The position numbers and the translations under genes were made by a program. Shown here piece by piece: positions 1 to 5,450 of a stretch of DNA of 5,496 bases. The number at the start of each line of letters is the position of its first letter. Position 1 is the stretch's first letter. The notes below the pieces were generated by a model. That model saw nothing but the letters and a program-made list of their open reading frames with translations. It was not told where the DNA came from and ran no database searches. Source of the stretch: Candidatus Omnitrophota bacterium (GTDB taxonomy: Bacteria; Omnitrophota; Gorgyraeia; JAFGHF01); the NCBI GenBank assembly GCA_024543015.1, contig JAMXCY010000078.1, positions 1 to 5,496 of the forward strand. Direction: 5' to 3'.

Positions 1-1
1 C

Positions 2-367
2 CAAGATGTCCAGGATAAAACCATTGGCATCCTTTCCAAAGGGTATAAACAGAGGATAGGCATTGCTCAAGCTATAATTAATGACCCTGAGGTTTTAATA
101 TTGGATGAGCCGACAATTGGCCTGGATCCGGTGCAAATTATCCAAGTGCGCAATCTGATCAAAAGCTTAGAGTATGAAAGGACAGTGATTTTAAGTACGC
201 ACATTCTCTCAGAGATTCAGCAGATTGCCCAAAGAGTCTTAATCATTAAAGCCGGTGAAATTATTGTTGATCAGCCTTTAGAAGAGCTCTTAAGAGAGCA
301 GGGTGATCAACAGCTTGAAGATGTATTCCTGAGGATACATTCTGCAAAAGAAGATGGATCACGATGA
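2..367 (+). CDS. ABC transporter ATP-binding protein, C-terminal part (GldA/NatA-like), 5' truncated by window edge
   Basis: This is the nucleotide-binding subunit of an ABC transporter. It hydrolyses ATP on the cytoplasmic side and powers the membrane subunits encoded just downstream. Only the last 121 residues are visible, and the reading frame is open back to base 2, so the Walker A and Q-loop parts lie before the window. Visible motifs in order are the ABC signature LSKGYKQR (from base 32), Walker B VLILDEP (bases 92-112), the D-loop GLDP, and the H-loop histidine in ILSTHILSEI (codon 200-202). The form LSKG(Y)xQR with LILDEPTxGLDP is typical of the GldA/NatA-type ATPases paired with ABC-2 permeases. 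The C-terminal tail ending LEDVFLRIHSAKEDGSR is also usual for them. The stop overlaps the permease start as ATGA, indicating translational coupling. The family call is firm and the substrate is unknown. Confidence 0.95.
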   Translation, partial: QDVQDKTIGILSKGYKQRIGIAQAIINDPEVLILDEPTIGLDPVQIIQVRNLIKSLEYERTVILSTHILSEIQQIAQRVLIIKAGEIIVDQPLEELLREQGDQQLEDVFLRIHSAKEDGSR

Positions 368-1074
368 ACAAAGCTTTTACTATAGCTAAAAAAGAACTAA
401 AGGCCTATTTTCTGTCCCCTATTGCTTATATTGTTTTAATCATTACTATCTCTATATTCAATATCTTTTTCTTTATGATTATTGATCAAAACAAAGAGGC
501 TACTTTACGCGATGTCTTTAAAGCCATGGAGTTTTTGTTTATCTTTATTATTCCGCTTCTGACTATGAAGGTGTTCTCGGAAGAGAAATTTACCGGGACC
601 ATGGAGTTCTTAATGACCACCCCCACGACAAATACCGCTATTGTGCTGGGTAAATATCTGGGTAGTTTAATATTTTTTACTCTAATCATTGGATTAACAT
701 CAAGTTATTATTTTATTATTGAGTTTTTCGGTCAGCCTGACAAGTTGGCCATTTTGACAGGATATTTAGGTATTTGGTTAGAAGGAGCGCTGTTTCTCGC
801 CATCGGCATATTAGCTTCTTCATGGACAAAAAATCAAATTATCGCTGCGATGAGTTCTTATGTGATTTTGTTTTTATTATATTTCTCAATAAGTTTTATT
901 AAGTATTCCAGTGGTTTAGCTCAAAACCTAATCCGATATATTGGTACCTGGAGTCATGCCGAGAATTTTGCTGTGGGACTGCTTACGACAGCTGATTTGG
1001 TTTATTACCTAAGCGGAATTTTTATTTGCATTGCCTTGACCAGACTCAGTATTGAGAATCGATTATGGCGTTAA
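364..1074 (+). CDS. ABC-2 type transporter permease, GldF-like
   Basis: This is an integral inner-membrane permease of the ABC-2 superfamily, predicted partner of the ATPase ending at 367. It has 236 residues with about six hydrophobic segments, near 19-39, 52-71, 95-118, 129-151, 158-178 and 208-227. The segment between helices 2 and 3 carries the family hallmark: MKVFSEEKFTGTMEFLMTTP followed by the AIVLGKYLG stretch (residues 68-100). This matches the usual 'EE+..GT.E.LLt.P.....ivlGK' pattern of GldF and related permeases. The C-terminal part, with HAENFAVGLLTTADLVYYL and an ENRLWR end, also fits GldF-type proteins, and the length is normal. The ATG overlaps the previous stop by 4 bp, and the gene overlaps the next one by 10 bp, so the three genes form one translationally coupled unit. 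The name GldF is by similarity. Outside Bacteroidota no gliding role should be assumed. Confidence 0.92.
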   Translation: MNKAFTIAKKELKAYFLSPIAYIVLIITISIFNIFFFMIIDQNKEATLRDVFKAMEFLFIFIIPLLTMKVFSEEKFTGTMEFLMTTPTTNTAIVLGKYLGSLIFFTLIIGLTSSYYFIIEFFGQPDKLAILTGYLGIWLEGALFLAIGILASSWTKNQIIAAMSSYVILFLLYFSISFIKYSSGLAQNLIRYIGTWSHAENFAVGLLTTADLVYYLSGIFICIALTRLSIENRLWR

Positions 1075-2654
1075 TTAAGAATCAGAAAAATCTTCCCTTA
1101 TTACTTGGAGCAGGGACACTCTGCCTTTTGTATGGCCTGGGCCTCTCCTTTATAGAAAACTATTTCAGCAAACTAACTGCCGTTATTTCTTTAATCGGTT
1201 TAGCTTGTATTTTGGTCTGCCTTTTTAAGCTGAAGGAACGCGCGCAAAGTTTAAGCAAAGTTTCTCAATGGAGAAAATATGGTTTTATTACATTTGTGAT
1301 TGTACTTTTTTTGCTTCTTCTTGTGGGAATCAACTACTTATCGCATCGCTACAATTTGCGCTGGGACCTAACTAAGGCCAAACAGCACACCTTGACCGAA
1401 GCATCAGCCGCATTTATCAAAGAACTCAGACAAGAAGTTAAAATAATCGCCTTTTATGTGGGAATACCGCCAAAATATTTAGAAGACCTTTTTAAAGAAT
1501 ACGAGAGAATCTCTAAGGGACAAATCAAAACCGAAGTTATTGATCCTATCGTACAGATTGGTTATGCTGCCCAGTTCGGCAGTATTATCAGCGGAGAGGA
1601 AAGGAAAGTTATCGTACTCTCAAGGAATAATGAGCGTAAGGATATCGACTTTACAAATCGGCCTTTAAGCGAGGAACAATTAACCAATGCCATTATCCGG
1701 GTGGTCAGAGATAAACGTATTGTCTATTTTTTAACCGGTCATGGTGAATACAATATCTTGGATGAGGGCGCTAACGGTGTGAGTAAACTGGCAAAATTAT
1801 TAATTCCAAACAATGTTGAGACAAAAGAGCTGATGCTGGGGATAAACAGAGAGATTCCGGATGATTGCGATGTGCTTATTATTGCCGGAGCGCAAGATTC
1901 TCTAACGGAGGAAGAAGAGAAGATTGTTCAGGCATATTTAGAACAGGGTGGAGATGCCCTGTTCTTAATCGAAAATACCCCTGTCACTACACCCGATAAA
2001 CCTCTCAGTGAAGAAGAAAAACGCAAAAATCCAGCCCTAAATAGCATTCTCAATCATTGGGGGATAGACATCGCCGATGATATTGTCGTGGATTTAAGTA
2101 GTCATATAAGTGGTGATGTCGGTATTCCTGCTACTCGCAATTATCTCTCGCACAGAGCGATTGTCAAAAATCTGGATTACACCTTTTATGTCCGTCCGCG
2201 GTCGATTTCAATTTTAAAAGACCGGCGTCAATCAATTAAAGTAGCCCCCTTAGTTTTAACGGCTTCAGAAAAGGATAGCTGGGGTGAGACTGACAGAACC
2301 TTACAGATTAAATTTGATGCAGGATTAGACAAACCCGGACCAATTACAATCGCTTCCGTTATCTGGGAGCCAAAACAAGAAAGTGAACTTTCTGATACCC
2401 GCATTATAGTTTTTACTGATGCAAATTTCTTAAGCAATGCTTTTATCACTCAGTATAGCAATGCCAAGATGGGCTTGAATGTGATCAATTGGCTTTCGGA
2501 ATTGGATTACCGCGTTTTTATTGACCAGAAAGAAATTAAAGTTGAACGGCTTGAGTTAAACAGTAAGCAAAAACGCACGGTGGCTGTTATACTTTTTGTT
2601 ATGCCCATCCTTATTGCCACCACAGGCATAATGACTTGGCTAAGGAAGGATTAA
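1065..2654 (+). CDS. GldG-family ABC transporter auxiliary protein (membrane-anchored substrate-binding-like)
   Basis: This is the third member of the ABC cassette, of the GldG / ABC-type 'uncharacterized transport system' family. It has 529 residues. There are three N-terminal hydrophobic helices (about 10-30, 36-56, 72-91), a large soluble domain presumed extracytoplasmic (about 95-500), and one C-terminal helix (about 504-525) followed by WLRKD. Family hallmarks are RWDLTKAKQHTLTEAS at 99-114 just after helix 3, YFLTGHGEYN at 221-230, and CDVLIIAGAQDSLTEEEE (268-285) leading into YLEQGGDALFLIE (291-303). The stretch RIIVFTDANFLSN near 446-458 also fits. GldG proteins are thought to act with GldF and GldA in one ABC complex, and their substrate is not established. 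The start at 1065 overlaps the permease gene by 10 bp. Its Shine-Dalgarno is weak (GAG near 1054), which is consistent with coupled translation. The frame after the stop stays open for 32 codons (see 2679-2753). Confidence 0.9.
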   Translation: MALIKNQKNLPLLLGAGTLCLLYGLGLSFIENYFSKLTAVISLIGLACILVCLFKLKERAQSLSKVSQWRKYGFITFVIVLFLLLLVGINYLSHRYNLRWDLTKAKQHTLTEASAAFIKELRQEVKIIAFYVGIPPKYLEDLFKEYERISKGQIKTEVIDPIVQIGYAAQFGSIISGEERKVIVLSRNNERKDIDFTNRPLSEEQLTNAIIRVVRDKRIVYFLTGHGEYNILDEGANGVSKLAKLLIPNNVETKELMLGINREIPDDCDVLIIAGAQDSLTEEEEKIVQAYLEQGGDALFLIENTPVTTPDKPLSEEEKRKNPALNSILNHWGIDIADDIVVDLSSHISGDVGIPATRNYLSHRAIVKNLDYTFYVRPRSISILKDRRQSIKVAPLVLTASEKDSWGETDRTLQIKFDAGLDKPGPITIASVIWEPKQESELSDTRIIVFTDANFLSNAFITQYSNAKMGLNVINWLSELDYRVFIDQKEIKVERLELNSKQKRTVAVILFVMPILIATTGIMTWLRKD

Positions 2655-2678
2655 CTTGGTTTCTCAAAAGGTGTAAGA

Positions 2679-2753
2679 TTGGGCTTTTGTTGTAACCAAT
2701 GTAAACACTATGAGAAGTGCCAAGAAGAGGAATATCAAAAAGCAAGAGAATAA
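2679..2753 (+). CDS. Putative 24-residue Cys-rich microprotein (CCxxCxxYxxC)
   Basis: This small candidate gene lies in the 111-bp spacer between the GldG-like gene and the radical SAM gene. From a TTG codon it reads 24 residues beginning with GFCCNQCKHYEKC after the initiator, then an acidic/basic tail EEEYQKARE, then TAA. AAGGTG at 2668-2673 sits 5 nt before the TTG and is a reasonable Shine-Dalgarno. Four cysteines in a CC-x2-C-x5-C spacing with an aromatic residue between them look like a metal-binding knuckle rather than random spacer sequence. The frame is the same as that of the upstream GldG-like gene. It could therefore be a readthrough tail, or the decayed end of a once longer protein, instead of a free peptide. 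The non-ATG start and very short length keep this tentative. I do not recognise a named family. Confidence 0.4.
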   Translation: MGFCCNQCKHYEKCQEEEYQKARE

Positions 2754-2765
2754 AGAGTCCTAATT

Positions 2766-4352
2766 ATGTTTGACTTATCCAAAAAAAGATTTAGGTTGAG
2801 AATTGTGCTACCGGCCTATCCCGCGTTTAATATTTATTCTCGTATTGCTAAGGGAACTACGGCCTTGGGGCCGGTATGTGTGGCCAGTGTTGTGAATGAA
2901 ATTGAAAGATGGGATGTTGAGGTTATTGATGAAAATAACCTTCGTAGATACGGACCCAAAAGTAATTCAGGCGGAGCCGACCACGAATTTTTACAAAACT
3001 TAAGACCCGCTGATATAGTCGGGTTTTATGGCGGATTGACCAGCACTATACCAAGGCTTTATAAAATAGCCCGCTTTTATAAAAATAAAGGTGTCATAAC
3101 TATTGCTGGTGGACAGCATTTTACTAAAGATAATATAGCTGAAGGCTTGAATTCTTGTATTGACTATGTGGTTATTGGCGAAGGCGAAGTTACCATTAAA
3201 GAGCTTATAGAGGCTATCGAAGGCAAGCGAGACGTAAGTCAGGTTAAAGGTATCGCCTATCTAAATAATGGGCAGATTATTTATACTCCAGAAAGAGAAG
3301 CCCTGACGGACTTCGATAAGTTGCCTTTACCGGATTTCTCCTTAGTGCGTTATGCCAAACTTAAACTTTATTCTGTGGGTAGAATTCGCGGTTGCGGTAT
3401 GAATTGTGAATTCTGTACCGTTAAAGGCAAAGCAAGGTATGCTTCTCCTGAACGTATGCTTGAGAGTATCAGCAATCTTTTAGAAACAAAGGATGTCAGA
3501 CACTTTTTTATAGTTGATGACCTTTTTGGACAACAGCGGGATGAAACCATAAGGTTGTGCAATATCCTTCGGGATTATCAAAGAAATATAGGTAGACGAT
3601 TAGACATAGGCGTTCAGATAAGATTGGATAAAGCTAAGGACCCTGAACTACTTTCTGCTATGCGCGAGGCGGGTATTAACACAGTAGCTATTGGGTTTGA
3701 GTCACCCATTGAAGAAGAATTAAAGGCTATGAATAAACGGATAAGGCAGGAAGATATGATATCCCTGACAGGAATATTTCATAAGTTTGGGTTTTTGATC
3801 CACGGTATGTTTATTTTTGGTTATCCCTTAAAAGAAGGCGTGAATTTCAAAATGGCAATAGAGGAACGGGTAAAGCATTTTAAGGATTTTATCCGGAAAG
3901 CTAAAATTGACACTGTGCAGGTTATGTTACCGGTTCCTTTACCTGGAACAGAATTAAGACATAGGCTGGCAATGCAAAACAGGATTTATGCAACTGAAGA
4001 TGTGGGCTGGGAATATTATGATGGTAACTTTCCTCTTTTTGAGCCTGATCATCCGATGAGTGCTGAAGATATGCTGGCCTCTGCCAGGAAAATTATGGGG
4101 AAGTTCTATCAGTTTAAATATATGTTTATGATAGGTTTAAATATATTATCTTTTCCTGCTTTAATTTTCTTTTTGCATAATATTAAATTTGGCTGGAAAA
4201 AGTGGTATCGGCCCTGGCGCAACCACTTGATTCGTTTTGGCGGTTGGCTTACTATGAAGGAATGGATTTCAGCGTTTAAAAAAGATAAATTCTCGCAAAA
4301 ATTGCAGAAGGCCAAAGAGCATTTAGAAAAAACGCAAAAAGTGTATAATTAA
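2766..4352 (+). CDS. B12-binding-domain radical SAM protein
   Basis: This is a radical S-adenosylmethionine enzyme with an N-terminal cobalamin-binding-like domain, 528 residues. Residues about 11-155 form the Rossmann-like domain. It includes the GTTALGPVCVASVVNEIE segment and VEVIDENN, then PADIVGFYGGLTS, AGGQHF and DYVVIGEGEVT, the standard layout of this class. The canonical DxHxxG cobalamin motif is not visible, as is common in this subgroup. The radical SAM core follows from about 203. Its [4Fe-4S] cysteines are C210, C214 and C217 in GCGMNCEFC (CxxxCxxC). Other core features are FFIVDDLFG, VQIRLDKA, AIGFESP (308-314) and GMFIFGYP. LPVPLPGTEL (388-397) ends the core region. A hydrophobic stretch at 452-472 and a basic tail suggest membrane association. 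Relatives include hopanoid (HpnP/HpnR/HpnJ-like) and BchE-type enzymes, but the substrate cannot be read here. The ATG has only a weak AAAGAG ribosome site 8 nt upstream. Confidence 0.93.
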   Translation: MFDLSKKRFRLRIVLPAYPAFNIYSRIAKGTTALGPVCVASVVNEIERWDVEVIDENNLRRYGPKSNSGGADHEFLQNLRPADIVGFYGGLTSTIPRLYKIARFYKNKGVITIAGGQHFTKDNIAEGLNSCIDYVVIGEGEVTIKELIEAIEGKRDVSQVKGIAYLNNGQIIYTPEREALTDFDKLPLPDFSLVRYAKLKLYSVGRIRGCGMNCEFCTVKGKARYASPERMLESISNLLETKDVRHFFIVDDLFGQQRDETIRLCNILRDYQRNIGRRLDIGVQIRLDKAKDPELLSAMREAGINTVAIGFESPIEEELKAMNKRIRQEDMISLTGIFHKFGFLIHGMFIFGYPLKEGVNFKMAIEERVKHFKDFIRKAKIDTVQVMLPVPLPGTELRHRLAMQNRIYATEDVGWEYYDGNFPLFEPDHPMSAEDMLASARKIMGKFYQFKYMFMIGLNILSFPALIFFLHNIKFGWKKWYRPWRNHLIRFGGWLTMKEWISAFKKDKFSQKLQKAKEHLEKTQKVYN

Positions 4353-4380
4353 CTATAAGATATTCGGAACAATACACCCC

Positions 4381-4414
4381 AGCCTCAAGATTTATCTTGA
4401 GGCTGTTTGATTTT
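4381..4414 (+). terminator. Rho-independent terminator after the radical SAM gene
   Basis: A perfect hairpin of AGCCTCAAGA and TCTTGAGGCT closes a TTTA loop (4381-4404). It is followed by GTTTGATTTT, a moderately U-rich tail. It lies 28 bp after the stop of the radical SAM gene and should end the upstream transcription unit. There is no A-tract before it, so it works mainly in the + direction. Confidence 0.85.
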
Positions 4415-4425
4415 AGGAGTATAAT
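4397..4425 (+). promoter_or_regulatory. Sigma70-like promoter for the 83-residue membrane protein gene
   Basis: TTGAGG (4397-4402) and a consensus TATAAT (4420-4425) are separated by 17 bp, the optimal spacing for a housekeeping sigma factor. Transcription would start near 4432, leaving a leader of about 18 nt that just includes the Shine-Dalgarno. The -35 box lies within the 3' arm of the preceding terminator hairpin. The call is from consensus match only. Confidence 0.6.
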
Positions 4426-4434
4426 TGAGGGATT

Positions 4435-4441
4435 AAGGAGG
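4435..4441 (+). promoter_or_regulatory. Strong Shine-Dalgarno AAGGAGG
   Basis: AAGGAGG lies 8 nt before the ATG at 4450. It is the best ribosome-binding site clearly tied to a gene in the window, and it fixes the start of the 83-residue gene. The genes of the upstream cassette lack one this good and appear to rely on coupling. Confidence 0.85.
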
Positions 4442-4449
4442 AATAAATA

Positions 4450-4701
4450 ATGATAATAACTTTAGGCATCCTGGCAGCGGTTATTTTACCTTTCTTTAAT
4501 ATTCCTCTGATGGTAAGAATCCATCAGAGGAAGTCTTCTAAAGATATCAGTTTGGTATGGACTGTAGGAATTTTCACTTGCGCGCTATTGATGCTACCTT
4601 CAGCTATCATCTCTAAAGATTTAGTATTTAAGCTCTTTGCAATTATGAATGTTATTTTATTTAGTGGAGTTGTGTATCACGTAGTGAAATATAGAAAATG
4701 A
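4450..4701 (+). CDS. Small three-helix membrane protein, PQ-loop/SemiSWEET-like
   Basis: This 83-residue protein has three predicted transmembrane helices (about 3-22, 36-55, 59-79). The short basic loop after helix 1, residues 17-35, reads NIPLMVRIHQRKSSKDISL. The pattern of a proline near the end of helix 1, then a basic 'R..+KSS+dISL' loop, then helices 2 and 3, resembles PQ-loop repeat (MtN3/SemiSWEET-type) proteins. These are usually 85-100 residues, dimerise, and in SemiSWEETs pass sugars. The classic PQ pair is here P19-L20, so sugar transport should not be assumed. The start is set by the strong Shine-Dalgarno at 4435, and the gene has its own promoter. Its stop overlaps the next ATG (4698) as ATGA. 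The coding sequence contains a perfect 12-bp inverted repeat (4502-4532). The membrane topology is firm. The family is probable and the function unknown. Confidence 0.8.
   Translation: MIITLGILAAVILPFFNIPLMVRIHQRKSSKDISLVWTVGIFTCALLMLPSAIISKDLVFKLFAIMNVILFSGVVYHVVKYRK
4502..4532. repeat. Perfect 12-bp inverted repeat inside the PQ-loop-like gene
   Basis: TTCCTCTGATGG (4502-4513) and CCATCAGAGGAA (4521-4532) are exact reverse complements around a 7-nt spacer TAAGAAT. In RNA this would be a stable stem-loop over codons 18-28, the segment coding for the loop after helix 1. No U-tract follows, so it does not look like a terminator. It may be a chance product of codon choice, an mRNA structure near the start of the gene, or an operator-like dyad. 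Confidence 0.8.
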
Positions 4702-4754
4702 CCCACCCATCCGAAGAAACCTTAATTGATGTAATTGCAGGAGAGAAAACATAA
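4698..4754 (+). CDS. 18-codon ORF resembling the start of a zinc-finger anti-sigma factor; possible remnant
   Basis: An ATG overlapping the previous stop (ATGA) opens a frame reading MTHPSEETLIDVIAGEKT and then TAA. The HPSEETLID opening resembles the first residues of zf-HC2-type anti-sigma/zinc-finger membrane proteins, which usually continue 'yl.GeL...' into an HxxxCxxC motif. Here the frame ends before any zinc ligands, so it cannot be a functional member. It may be a truncated relic, a coupling mini-ORF that feeds ribosomes to the next gene (same frame, next ATG 7-10 nt after its stop), or coincidence. The resemblance is from memory of the family and rests on few residues. Confidence 0.3.
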   Translation: MTHPSEETLIDVIAGEKT

Positions 4755-4763
4755 GGAAGGATG

Positions 4764-5384
4764 ATGGAGAAGAATGGTTCGACAGGCTCACCACATAGAA
4801 GGTCAGTTGGAGTAATAACGCTTATATTTAGCTTGTGTTTCTTAGCTTCTTCTTTGATGGCTGATATAGATGACCTTCTCAGGTATAAAAATGATGGATT
4901 TGGCATTGAGATTAGCGTACCTAAAGGTTGGAAGATTTCTAGAAGAGATTTACCTCCTCAACAAGTAGCGACATGGTGGGGAAAATACAGGAAAGAATAT
5001 ATGCTTGTTGATTTTGTAAAGGAGGTTTCGGGTACAGAAACCCCATTATTAATATTGCTGCAAGCCAGTAGATACTTTAATTCCAATGGTACTCGAGAAT
5101 CGCATGGCTACACCTTTGACACCAGTAAGGGCATTGGTGTGTATATGAATGCCCTGAAGAACCAAAGGAAATTCACTTTGGTTAAAAAACCATACAGGGT
5201 TTCTGTGGATGGAAGGACAGCCTTGAGGTTTATATGCGATCTTGATGCTGATAGAATACTTTTTACGGTTATCCTTGATGGTGATGATGTGCAGACGATA
5301 CAGTGTATTGCCCCTGTCAAGGAATTTAAAAATAACAGACCTTCCTTTGAGAAAATCTTAAAAAGTATAAAATTTAACAAATAG
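4764..5384 (+). CDS. Exported hypothetical protein, PsbP/DcrB-like fold
   Basis: This 206-residue protein has a signal peptide. It has a basic N-terminus with paired arginines (12-13), a hydrophobic core about 17-31 (VITLIFSLCFLASSL), and a likely cleavage after MA at 33. There is no lipobox, so it should be a soluble periplasmic or secreted protein. The mature part starts with a linker and then YKNDGFGIEISVPKGWKIS (41-59), which matches the 'y.n..fgfsi.iP.gW' entry of PsbP/DcrB/Mog1-like domains. It ends with SFEKILKSIKFNK (194-206), which matches the closing helix-strand of that fold. C158 and C181 could form a disulfide. The ATG at 4764 is preferred over 4761 because AGGA (4754-4757) is then 6 nt away rather than 3. 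Residues 4-10 are encoded by a repeat-like motif (4775-4794), so the N-terminus may be acquired or the true start misjudged. The fold is inferred and the role unknown. Confidence 0.75.
   Translation: MEKNGSTGSPHRRSVGVITLIFSLCFLASSLMADIDDLLRYKNDGFGIEISVPKGWKISRRDLPPQQVATWWGKYRKEYMLVDFVKEVSGTETPLLILLQASRYFNSNGTRESHGYTFDTSKGIGVYMNALKNQRKFTLVKKPYRVSVDGRTALRFICDLDADRILFTVILDGDDVQTIQCIAPVKEFKNNRPSFEKILKSIKFNK
4775..4794 (+). repeat. Interspersed-repeat-like motif TGGTTCGACAGGCTCACCAC
   Basis: GTTCGACAGGCTCACCAC matches, from memory, a short motif found in many copies in diverse bacterial genomes. There it is often paired as an imperfect palindrome ending CGAAC, and is often translated as STGSP or, on the other strand, GEPVEP. 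Here the expected CGAAC half is degenerate (CATAGAAGG follows). It sits at the start of the exported protein gene and codes for part of its n-region (NGSTGSP). Only one copy is in the window, so repetition cannot be shown. Confidence 0.45.
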
Positions 5385-5450
5385 TATACAAAGAAGAGAT
5401 TAAGAGACACTGTCCCGATGAGTTTGGACAACGTTTCCAGGGTGGATTAA

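Noticed and set aside
486..689. Minus-strand open frame of 67 codons opposite the GldF-like gene
   Set aside because: It is antisense to a clear coding gene, with no ribosome site or recognisable domain. It is a shadow.
2678..2700. ATTGG...CCAAT dyad in the spacer before the radical SAM gene
   Set aside because: It is a 5-bp stem with a 13-nt loop and no U-tract, too weak for a terminator or operator call.
2655..2765. Promoter for the radical SAM gene
   Set aside because: No paired -35/-10 boxes with acceptable spacing were found. The gene may simply be transcribed from upstream.
2860..2873. CGGCC-TTGG-GGCCG inverted repeat in the radical SAM gene
   Set aside because: It has only 5-bp arms inside the conserved codons of the cobalamin-domain start, so chance and codon constraint explain it.
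4661..4906. Minus-strand 81-codon frame containing GEPVEP
   Set aside because: The GEPVEP string is the reverse-strand translation of the repeat-like motif at 4775-4794, and the rest is antisense to real genes.
5411..5430. TGTCC...GGACA dyad after the exported protein gene as a terminator
   Set aside because: It has a 5-bp stem, a 10-nt loop and no following T-run, so it is not a credible intrinsic terminator.
5108..5431. Minus-strand open frame of 107 codons opposite the exported protein gene
   Set aside because: It lies opposite a gene with a signal peptide and fold motifs. Its peptide shows no family features and it has no convincing Shine-Dalgarno.
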